A stretch of DNA of 39,692 bases from the NCBI RefSeq assembly GCF_016056275.1, contig NZ_JAECZA010000036.1, positions 1 through 39,692 of the forward strand. The letters run 5' to 3'. The translations under genes were made by a program, and so were the position numbers. The stretch comes from Dendronalium phyllosphericum CENA369 (lineage in GTDB: Bacteria; Cyanobacteriota; Cyanobacteriia; Cyanobacteriales; Nostocaceae). Every line of letters begins with the position of its first letter. The stretch's first letter is position 1. Of the stretch, positions 25,620 to 32,324 are shown in pieces. The notes below the pieces were generated by a model. It had not been told where the DNA came from and made no database searches. It saw only the letters and a list, made by a program, of their open reading frames with translations.

Positions 25620-27323
25620 CTATAGCTCTAATTCTTGATTGTTTTGTTGTGAGCGTTGTTGTAATTGACGGGAGAAATTGACTAATTGGCTATTCCAATC
25701 CTCAGTTTCGCACTTGAGTAACTTCGATTGTGGCAATAGTTGCTTGATAGCCCGTGCCATACTTGTGTGGGTAAAAGCTAAACTTACATGAGGCACATTC
25801 TGTAATTGCTCAACAGGCAAGGCTTTTGAGTCATCAACAGTCATGAAGACGGTTCTTTTGGGTGGTATTCCCCTGTCAAGATATTCCAGCATGGCTACGG
25901 AGATAGTGTCGATGGGAGACTGACACAGCACAGCAATAGATGTTTTATCAGTAGGCTTTTTCCCCAAAGTAAAGTAAAACCAGCAAGAGCGACGATGAGT
26001 ACCTAATTCATAGCCAGAGAATGTATTAATTGTCCCCTGTAAAAATGCTCCTTGTGTCTTCCCTTTCTGATTCCGCATCAAGAACACTGCATTTGCTTTT
26101 GAGTCAGCGTAAACTATCCCCTGGTTATGTAACATTTGTACGCAATCAGAGGGTATGCCCTGCTTCTGGGTGAGGTAATGTTCTACTTGCTGCCACTGTT
26201 TCTTATCCTCAATGGGTGGAGTGAATTGGGGTACTGGCTCAGTCTGGATAATAACAGCAGCAACTTTTTGAGCGTGTGCGATCGCTGCCCTTTGAGCGCC
26301 AAGTTTACCAAATCGCTCCCCCAACCATGCGATCGCTGCTGTTTGGTTACATTTATTAACGTGCTTGACTAAATCAATAGCACTATTACCCCCTAATGAG
26401 GAACCATTGCCAAAGTCAGTAAATTGAAAGCCATCTATATTAATGATGTGGTTTCGTCCTACCCAATCATTACCTTTACGCCACAGTCCCAACTCCCAAG
26501 CAACATCATCCAAAGCTAAATCAGTTGACCACTCGGTAAACTTTTTTATTGATTGATTATCTTGCTCTAATTGCTCAATTCGTTGTCTTAGTTGTTCATT
26601 TTCAAGGGCTAAGGCTTTGGCTGTAGCTTCCATCTCTTGCTTACGCTGATTCGCTCTGTCCCGGTCGGCAGCTTTAGCCCTCAATTGCGCTGCACTTAGC
26701 TCATCAACTTCTAAGTCCCGCCCCTCTTCCACAATACGGTAAAAGTCCTTGATATCCTGGTGCTGGGCTTTACTGCCCTTAATCCCACGCTCCAGCCCAA
26801 TCAGGCGCATCGTGTCATAGTACGAATCCTGAAACGCATGAATTTTCTGCCGTCCGTCAAAGAAATGATTGCAGCGCAATTGTCCTTCATCATCAATCGG
26901 CACAAAGTAAGCGTGAATGTGGGGTGTGGCTTCATCTAGGTGTAACTCGGCTCTCACAATGCGAGATCCATACTCATCGGCTAACCATTGGTGAGTCGCT
27001 TCCACCCAATCATCCAACTTTTGGGGTTCATAGTAACCGGCTTGGGTGGGGCAGTCGGGACGGAAATAACTAGGCGATGCACTTAGCAACAACTCCACGC
27101 AGTACACCGCATCAGTGCGAATCTTCCGCTTTTGTTCATGCTCGGCAATTTTGGCTAAGACTAAATCCTCTAGTCGTTCCTCTGGGTCAAGACTACCGAT
27201 GAACCGAATATTTTTTTGAGTGGGATTTGCATTAGGGGTTTCTCTTTCTCGTGCAGTGTGAGATGCACTCCCTGATATGTTACCCCGCTTTAATTTTTTT
27301 AATCGAGCGATCGCGTATGCCAT
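25620..27323 (-). CDS. MOBV (Pre/Mob) relaxase with primase/TOPRIM-like tail
   Basis: A 567-residue protein. The MOBV relaxase domain (about 1-210) carries motif I (HTARE, His22, with Asn31/Asn33) and the metal-binding HLDEATPHIHAYFVP (His128, His135, His137). Such enzymes nick oriT and pilot single strands to recipients. A Glu/Gln-rich coiled coil (about 210-260) follows. Residues about 265-550 resemble DUF3991/TOPRIM-like proteins: DFGNGSSLGGNSAIDLVKHV, then AIAWLGERFG, IAVLCQSPIDTIS and VFMTVDDSKAL. It is therefore a relaxase joined to a primase-like module. It ends NNQELEL, like the TOPRIM-like protein. The 1-kb upstream gap is the probable oriT region. Confidence 0.85.
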   Translation of the reverse strand: MAYAIARLKKLKRGNISGSASHTARERETPNANPTQKNIRFIGSLDPEERLEDLVLAKIAEHEQKRKIRTDAVYCVELLLSASPSYFRPDCPTQAGYYEPQKLDDWVEATHQWLADEYGSRIVRAELHLDEATPHIHAYFVPIDDEGQLRCNHFFDGRQKIHAFQDSYYDTMRLIGLERGIKGSKAQHQDIKDFYRIVEEGRDLEVDELSAAQLRAKAADRDRANQRKQEMEATAKALALENEQLRQRIEQLEQDNQSIKKFTEWSTDLALDDVAWELGLWRKGNDWVGRNHIINIDGFQFTDFGNGSSLGGNSAIDLVKHVNKCNQTAAIAWLGERFGKLGAQRAAIAHAQKVAAVIIQTEPVPQFTPPIEDKKQWQQVEHYLTQKQGIPSDCVQMLHNQGIVYADSKANAVFLMRNQKGKTQGAFLQGTINTFSGYELGTHRRSCWFYFTLGKKPTDKTSIAVLCQSPIDTISVAMLEYLDRGIPPKRTVFMTVDDSKALPVEQLQNVPHVSLAFTHTSMARAIKQLLPQSKLLKCETEDWNSQLVNFSRQLQQRSQQNNQELEL

Positions 27324-27784
27324 TTTTTATCTACGCTAAAATCTGAGAATATAAGTTTTTGGGCTGGCTAACTGAGAAACAAATATTACTCAAATTATTG
27401 CTGTTTTTTCACGGTTTAAAGCCCCTTTTAAAGCCAAATCGCTCAAATGCAAAAATGGTAAAATAACCGTAGTAAGTACGACTATTTTAAGCCATCCTAC
27501 AGCACTTCTGGGGCGATTCTCCCGCTATCTCCAAGATTACACTAGTTATATAGTCACCATAAGTACAATTTTAACCTAAGTATTCAATACCTGATTTTCT
27601 AGCTTTTTGACAAAAAAATCTTGTAATATCAAGGCTTTCGGGCTATTCACTTGTCAATAATTATTGATTAATGAGAATAAACGGACTGATAACGGAATTT
27701 TTCAAGAATTGCCCAAGGGTGTTCAAAGCTAATTCAGAATTTTTGGGAATTCTTGTAGTACAAAATCAACATTCTTGTAGCATG

Positions 27785-27816
27785 TATTCTCAATAGACCA
27801 AGGCTTATTGAGAATA
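27785..27816. repeat. perfect 11-bp inverted repeat
   Basis: TATTCTCAATA (27785-27795) and TATTGAGAATA (27806-27816) are exact complements around a 10-bp spacer, followed by an A-run. Its place in the region upstream of the relaxase gene suggests an oriT hairpin or a regulatory site. Confidence 0.6.
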
Positions 27817-27884
27817 AAAAATGGGTAAAAAGTGGCTGTAATTGATTAATGGTAAGGCTTTCAAGATAAAAATTGCAAAAATCC

Positions 27885-28031
27885 TGGACGGCCAAGGGGA
27901 CACAAAACAGCATTTTTTGAACTTTTGGCCGTCCAAAGAAAAGTCATGAAATCTAAATATTTGTGATTCCGCCTTGTGTGAGGACGGCCAGGCGGACACA
28001 AAACGGCATTTTTTGAACTTTTAGCCGTCCA
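27885..28031. repeat. two 49-bp direct repeats, each a GGACGGCCA foldback
   Basis: Copy 1 spans 27886-27934 and copy 2 spans 27982-28030, 96 bp apart. Each begins GGACGGCCA and ends TGGCCGTCC (TAGCCGTCC in copy 2). The 31-bp interiors are nearly identical and contain GGACACAAAAC and CATTTTTTGAACTTTT. In copy 1 the arms extend to 10 bp. They could be protein-binding iterons, recombinase sites or structured RNA; nothing in the sequence decides between these. Confidence 0.7.
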
Positions 28032-28332
28032 AATTGATAGTGTTTATTTTGACAAAAACTGTACTGAAAAAGAAAATAAACCCGACTTAAATAGTGTAGA
28101 TTCAATATTTTTAAGGAATTGTGTTATGAGGTTTAAAGAAAATGTTTAGGCGAACAAGTAGAAATAAAGTTTAAGCATTTTGAGATTACTTCATAGATAA
28201 AAAAGTGAAATTGAAGTTCTTCAAGACGAAAACTATTGAAAAAGAATTTTAAGAAAAATAAAGTTCAGTAGGTTTAAAAATAAAATGTCATAATTTCTAA
28301 TATCTGCATTACCTCTGTGAGAACATTAAAAT

Positions 28333-28827
28333 ATGGCAGAGATAGAACAAATAAGAGTTTCAATTAAGCGCCCGAAAGATGGTTTGGATGGAAAAGTAAT
28401 TGGCTACATCAGGTCAAATCCATTTGGTTTAGAAACAGATTATTCACAAGTCATAACGACAACACTAAAAAACCACTGGCTACCTCTAGCCTTGTTTTCT
28501 TCGGGCCTGAGAGGAGAAGAATTAAGACAGATTGGCATTTGGGCAATTAGTCAACTAGAAGCACAAATTAGTTTGATTCGGAGAACTTGTGGAATAGCAC
28601 CAGATCCGCTAGTGGTAACATCAAATATATCAGCGCAAGCATCAAACATAGTGGCATCGGATAGTCTATCTGTCTTAGGAATTATTTCGGGAGATGGGCA
28701 AATAAGTTCTGCTGAGGATGAAGAGCAAGACAATGAAGACGATGATGATTTTATTTCTCCGCAAAAAAATCAAGAGATGACCGAGATTAAGCGGATGTTT
28801 GGCTGGAACAACCAAAACAGGGTATGA
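28333..28827 (+). CDS. probable ParM adaptor (ParR-like), 164 aa
   Basis: A 164-residue protein with no membrane segment. The N-terminal ~100 residues form a compact alpha/beta unit (IEQIRVSIKRPKDGLDG; LRGEELRQIGIWAISQLEAQ), which could be a DNA-binding ribbon-helix-helix-type region. The C-terminus is highly acidic (an Asp/Glu run near 137-145) and ends near a basic WNNQNRV. It overlaps the ParM-like gene by 4 bp (ATGA). ParM filaments need an adaptor that binds the centromere-like site, and this is the natural candidate. The GGACGGCCA repeats upstream could be its binding sites. Role inferred from position. Confidence 0.5.
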   Translation: MAEIEQIRVSIKRPKDGLDGKVIGYIRSNPFGLETDYSQVITTTLKNHWLPLALFSSGLRGEELRQIGIWAISQLEAQISLIRRTCGIAPDPLVVTSNISAQASNIVASDSLSVLGIISGDGQISSAEDEEQDNEDDDDFISPQKNQEMTEIKRMFGWNNQNRV

Positions 28828-30065
28828 AGATGAATAAAAGGAGTAGTAATTCCAAAGACTACACAAAAGTTGTAGTAACTATTGATTTAGGGACAAGTTC
28901 TCAGAAAGGGATAGCACAGATTTATCCAGATGGGGTTCCAATAGTTTTAGTAATGGAGCCAGAGATAGCAGATTTAGGTGTGGAGTCGGTAGAGTATTTA
29001 TCAAATCAGCTTGTACAAGATACTACGGTATGGATAGGAATAGGTGAAGAGTATTTTGTCTTGGGGGCATTAGCCAAAAGTATGTTCGCGGGGACATCAG
29101 CTATTAGAGATTTGAAGTATCAATATGCCTTACCCAAAGTAGCAGCTATGTTATGGTTGGCAATTCGGCGGTTGGGAGTGAAAAACCCAGATATAGAGCT
29201 ATATATACATTTGTTGTTACCAGTGGGAGAAGCGTCGGATGGGCAAACGCTCAGAGCAAAACTAGCACAGAACTTAAAAACAGGAATAATCACACCAACA
29301 GGAAGGTTAAAAGCGAAATTACGCAGCTTTGATGTCAGTCCAGAAGGGGCGGGGATCATGGCATATCGCAGTCGCAACGTCAACATTAACTATTTCCAAA
29401 AGAGTATAGGAATGCTGATGTTAGGCTATCGTAATGCCAGTTTTATTCTGTCGCACAAGGGGAATGCAATAAAAGCTGAATCTACAGATTTAGGGATGAA
29501 TTGGGTGATACATCAGTTTGTAGAGCGTACTGCTGTAGGTCTATCAAAGGAAGACTCGCGTTTAATTTCAGCCTTAGCAGAAACCACTCTCAACAATTTT
29601 GATGCACTAAAGTTTCTATCGCGCAAAACCAAAGCCGAAGAAATCAATGCTGATGTAGAATTGTTTTGTCGGATTTTACCGATAGTTCGCCAAGAGTATT
29701 GCCGTGCATTGTGGCGCTGGTTGAGAAATATTGCCCAAATGGATGAAATCTTAGTTTGTGGTGGGACAGCAAAATTTATACGCCAAGAGCTAACCGAACA
29801 TTTTGATTTTGAAGGCATCCCCATTTGCTGGAATGGAGGAATGGAACTACCTAAATATTTAGACACAATGGGATTAGGCGATAGAATAGCCGATGTTTGG
29901 GCATCCCATATTAGCCATATCAAATTTTTAGATTGTGAATTTGGTTACGACCGCCAAGACAAACCCTTAGTTCCTGATTATTATGTTCAACCATTCAATG
30001 GTTCTAAACTAGACACGGAGATTTGGCAAAGGAACGGTTATATCACTACTAGCCAAGGGATTTAG
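28824..30065 (+). CDS. parM: ParM/StbA-type actin-like partition protein
   Basis: A 413-residue actin-fold ATPase. The phosphate-1 loop is VTIDLGTSSQKG (about residues 14-25); phosphate-2 is STDLGMNW near 212; the adenosine-binding segment is ILVCGGTAKFI near 310. ParM-type proteins polymerise and push plasmid copies apart. An alternative ATG two codons downstream (28830) is possible. The upstream gene is coupled through an ATGA overlap and likely supplies the adaptor. It is intact. With the ATPase cluster at 4074-6886, the replicon carries two kinds of partition-like machinery. Confidence 0.85.
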   Translation: MKMNKRSSNSKDYTKVVVTIDLGTSSQKGIAQIYPDGVPIVLVMEPEIADLGVESVEYLSNQLVQDTTVWIGIGEEYFVLGALAKSMFAGTSAIRDLKYQYALPKVAAMLWLAIRRLGVKNPDIELYIHLLLPVGEASDGQTLRAKLAQNLKTGIITPTGRLKAKLRSFDVSPEGAGIMAYRSRNVNINYFQKSIGMLMLGYRNASFILSHKGNAIKAESTDLGMNWVIHQFVERTAVGLSKEDSRLISALAETTLNNFDALKFLSRKTKAEEINADVELFCRILPIVRQEYCRALWRWLRNIAQMDEILVCGGTAKFIRQELTEHFDFEGIPICWNGGMELPKYLDTMGLGDRIADVWASHISHIKFLDCEFGYDRQDKPLVPDYYVQPFNGSKLDTEIWQRNGYITTSQGI

Positions 30066-30166
30066 GGTAGTTTGCATTTGTGCGACAACTGTTGCTACTA
30101 ATGAATGCCGTCTAATGTTAGACAGAGATTCTGTCTAACATCGCTAAAGCTTGTGCCTTTTAGGGT

Positions 30167-30367
30167 TTGGCTTTGAATAGTGTTTTCCAAGCAGGCGATC
30201 GCCTTCCCGCAGGGTGGAGCATCGTCACGCAACTCCACTCCTCTCAATGTATTTTCATAGTAGTGGATGAAATTAGTAAAGTTTCTGCCCAGAACTATCT
30301 CAATCAACAATTGCTCAAGATGGTTGGATCGAACACTAAGCGTGAAGAATTAAAATTAGCGAATTAA
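30167..30367 (+). CDS. small hypothetical protein with repeat-derived N-terminus
   Basis: A 66-residue frame beginning at TTG, just 5 bp before the next gene. Residues 9-18 (AGDRLPAGW) come from GGCGATCGCCTTCCCGCAGGGTGG (30194-30217), a dispersed repeat common in Nostoc genomes. The remaining C-terminus (CIFIVVDEISKVSAQNYLNQQLLKMV) reads like a normal helical protein end. It may be a small gene whose original start was altered by insertion of the repeat, or a C-terminal remnant. Function unknown. Confidence 0.35.
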   Translation: MALNSVFQAGDRLPAGWSIVTQLHSSQCIFIVVDEISKVSAQNYLNQQLLKMVGSNTKREELKLAN

Positions 30368-30372
30368 TAGTT

Positions 30373-30783
30373 ATGGCTGAAACGACACAGTTGCAGGTAC
30401 AAGAATTAGCACGATTCGCCCAAGAACAACAATTCAATGAGCAATATCGCCAATATTTTGGGGATGTTTGGGACGAAGCTGGGGTAAAAGATATCTCTCA
30501 AATGACAACTCAAGATGCACAACAGACATTGAAAGTCCTGGCGGATAGTGAAGCATCGCCCCAATTCATCAAATCTCTACTAGCACAAGCTGCGGTCGAT
30601 GGTGCGCCACCGCAGGTTTTGGAGTATTTTCTGAGCAGCGATATTGACTGTGATGGACGCACTTTGGCTCAGGAGATTTTTCAGGATGGGACAAACCCAC
30701 TGGAGTCAGATACACCCCAATTTTCCTCCAAAGCACAGGTTCTATCTCCATCTCCACAACCGGGTTTGGAATGGGAGATTTGA
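30373..30783 (+). CDS. hypothetical protein, 136 aa
   Basis: A 136-residue acidic, helical protein. It has two domains by eye: a helical N-terminal ~60 residues (FAQEQQFNEQYRQYFGDVWDEAG) and a second unit (SPQFIKSLLAQAAVDGAPPQVLEYFL). The SSDIDCDGRTLAQEIFQDG segment near residue 88 resembles an EF-hand/dockerin-type loop (Asp-x-Asp-x-Asp-Gly) and could bind calcium. A Ser/Pro-rich tail follows. No family is assigned. It lies 5 bp after the 66-aa frame, so the two are probably read together. Repeat-rich DNA follows its stop. Confidence 0.55.
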   Translation: MAETTQLQVQELARFAQEQQFNEQYRQYFGDVWDEAGVKDISQMTTQDAQQTLKVLADSEASPQFIKSLLAQAAVDGAPPQVLEYFLSSDIDCDGRTLAQEIFQDGTNPLESDTPQFSSKAQVLSPSPQPGLEWEI

Positions 30784-31077
30784 AGAAGAATTCACCAAGC
30801 CAGAATCAATGAGTGAGGGATTCAAACCCGCCACTCATGTTTACCCTTGGCGTTCCCGTTCGCCCTTGGCGTTCCCGAAGGGTAGGGTAGGGTATGGTAG
30901 ACCACTAAATCTTCTCCTGTCGGAGACGCTACGCGAACAATAAGCGTGGGGTGCAAAAACGCCGTCTATTCATCCACTCTACGGGTTCGGCAGTTACTCC
31001 ACTTGGGCTTTGCCCAAGACCGTACTGCCTCACCAGTCATACAGAATTCAATTTCTTATTCTGACTCCTGAATTCTG
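30784..31077. repeat. mosaic of Nostoc-type dispersed repeats
   Basis: No gene is seen here. CCCTTGGCGTTCCCG occurs twice (30844-30858 and 30863-30877), followed by GGGTAGGGTAGGGTATGG and GTCGGAGACGCTACGCGAAC (30921-30940), then a GGCTTTGCCCAAG repeat and a partial CAGAATTCA/CTGAATTCTG element (31041-31077). All are familiar types of intergenic repeats in Nostoc genomes, nested next to each other. Confidence 0.6.
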
Positions 31078-31107
31078 TTTTAATAACATATATTTTCCAA
31101 TTTTCCT

Positions 31108-31146
31108 AGCTACTTTGGTGCTGATTTTTTCAGTACCGAAGTAGCT
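31108..31146. promoter_or_regulatory. 39-bp inverted repeat, copy 4 (putative operator)
   Basis: Arms AGCTACTTTGGTGCTG and CAGTACCGAAGTAGCT flank the spacer ATTTTTT. It is the best-matching copy of the family also found at 4003, 22888 and 25567. It lies 140 bp before the ATG at 31287. Confidence 0.7.
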
Positions 31147-31286
31147 AGTTCTTTTTTGGAAGCATATTTAAACTTCTTGAGTTAGGTATAAAGTTCCATT
31201 TTTCAAAAATCACAGTAGGGTGTAGTTGACAAGAGCGATTACACCTGTTTCCTCAACTAACTCCTAAATCAAATGAGGCCATAATT

Positions 31287-31670
31287 ATGACTTTATTAGG
31301 TATTGATAGACCTTTAGATATAACTCAAGTAAAACTGTGGGACGAGCGCGATTTATCTACAAGCTCTCGCCGCCGAGAACAACTAGAAATTCTCCTGTGC
31401 CAAAAAGTCCAAAAAGGAGAAGACCCTGCCTTATGCGAACAAGTTTTGAATTATCTGTATTTCTCCATATATCAACACAAGCTCAATTGCATCGCTGTCC
31501 AAAAGGAGAAAGAAAAGTCGGTCTTTGCATCCGTACAGCAAGTTTTTATTATATCCTTCGCTATTTTAGGAATGTTTGCATTCCTTGCTGCCGCTTCCAA
31601 CAAGTCAGTTGTGCGATTGCCTACGGTCGAACGTAGCTCACCGCCTGCAATTCAACGGCAAGCGAATTAA
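31287..31670 (+). CDS. single-pass membrane protein, 127 aa
   Basis: A 127-residue protein. The N-terminal ~80 residues are soluble with a charged helix (SSRRREQLEILLCQKVQKGE) and two cysteines; one membrane helix lies at about residues 83-104 (VFIISFAILGMFAFLAAAS), then a short basic tail. No family is recognised. It stands alone between a 39-bp inverted repeat, which may control it, and a hairpin terminator, so it is likely a member of the same regulon as the secretion operon. Confidence 0.6.
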   Translation: MTLLGIDRPLDITQVKLWDERDLSTSSRRREQLEILLCQKVQKGEDPALCEQVLNYLYFSIYQHKLNCIAVQKEKEKSVFASVQQVFIISFAILGMFAFLAAASNKSVVRLPTVERSSPPAIQRQAN

Positions 31671-31688
31671 GAAAACACGAGCAATATA

Positions 31689-31726
31689 AAAGCTGAAAGT
31701 CTTGTTTTCATAGAACTTTCAGCTTT
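31689..31726. terminator. bidirectional hairpin terminator
   Basis: A perfect 12-bp inverted repeat, AAAGCTGAAAGT (31689-31700) and ACTTTCAGCTTT (31715-31726), with a 14-nt loop, lies between two convergent genes (ends 31670 and 31749). It is well placed to end both transcripts, although the T-run is short. Confidence 0.65.
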
Positions 31727-31748
31727 CCCAAAATCTTAAACATTTAGC

Positions 31749-32282
31749 TTAAAACCAGGAAGTATCTTTATCAAAAGGTAGACTGCTGGGTTCTTCGTTG
31801 TTTCTCAAGTCTACTTCCATCTGCTGGCGGCGTTGTATATATGTTCTGTTGGAGGCAAGTCTTTCCTGCATCTCTTCTTGCCCGAAATTAATACCTCTTT
31901 CTGCATAATATGCAGACAAATCATTATAGTTATCAACTTCAATCTTCTTACGCCGTTCCATTTCTGCTAGCCACCCAGAGCTAGTACCTTTTTTTAGTTC
32001 AGATTCAATATATTCTGGCTTAAGAGTACCGTCTGGGTTGAACTGTTGTTTTTCTGTAGGAGTGAAGAAGTCGTAGGCTGTGTAAACAGGCCAAGGTTCA
32101 GGATCTGTTTCATCTAGACGTTTCCATTCATCATATTTGTTTTTAAGCCGAAGGGCATAATCATTAATTGCTGCCTCATTCATTCCCTCAGACAACATTT
32201 GTTGTCTAGCTTCCAGTTTTAAAGTCCCATCAGGATTAAATTCTTTCTGGTACATATTTATCCAGCGTTTAATTCTTGACAT
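31749..32282 (-). CDS. hypothetical protein with FNPDGTLK repeat, 177 aa
   Basis: A 177-residue hydrophilic protein rich in Glu, Arg and Gln. FNPDGTLK occurs twice (about residues 15-22 and 77-84), each beginning a ~60-residue helical unit, so it contains an internal duplication. An acidic C-terminus (NNEEPSSLPFDKDTSWF) follows a basic coiled stretch. No family is recognised. It is divergent from the 1735-aa polymerase-like gene across only 42 bp, so both start in one shared promoter region; a partner or regulator role is possible but unproven. Confidence 0.55.
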   Translation of the reverse strand: MSRIKRWINMYQKEFNPDGTLKLEARQQMLSEGMNEAAINDYALRLKNKYDEWKRLDETDPEPWPVYTAYDFFTPTEKQQFNPDGTLKPEYIESELKKGTSSGWLAEMERRKKIEVDNYNDLSAYYAERGINFGQEEMQERLASNRTYIQRRQQMEVDLRNNEEPSSLPFDKDTSWF

Positions 32283-32324
32283 ATATAGCTCCTAAAAATT
32301 TTCAAACAATGATTAAATAAAGTT

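Larger units (their letters stand above)
27324..28332. other. 1-kb intergenic region, candidate oriT/regulatory region
   Basis: This gap separates the divergent relaxase and partition operons and contains no convincing gene. It holds a perfect 14-bp palindrome TCAATAATTATTGA (27654-27667), a direct repeat ATTCTTGTAG (27749-27758 and 27771-27780), an 11-bp stem hairpin (27785-27816), and two 49-bp GGACGGCCA-bounded repeats (27886-28030). MOBV oriT sites normally lie just upstream of the mob gene and contain inverted repeats, so transfer could start here. No nick site is identified. Confidence 0.5.

Noticed and set aside
27805-27999. 64-residue minus-strand frame
   Set aside because: It lies wholly across the two GGACGGCCA repeats and shows no coding features or ribosome-binding site.
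28050-28090. A fifth 39-bp operator copy (CTGTACTGAAAAAGA)
   Set aside because: Only the inner half of one arm matches and the second arm is missing.
30815-30845. tRNA-like T-arm (GGGTTTGAATCCC on the minus strand)
   Set aside because: No anticodon arm, D arm or acceptor stem can be formed around it; it sits in a mosaic of dispersed repeats.
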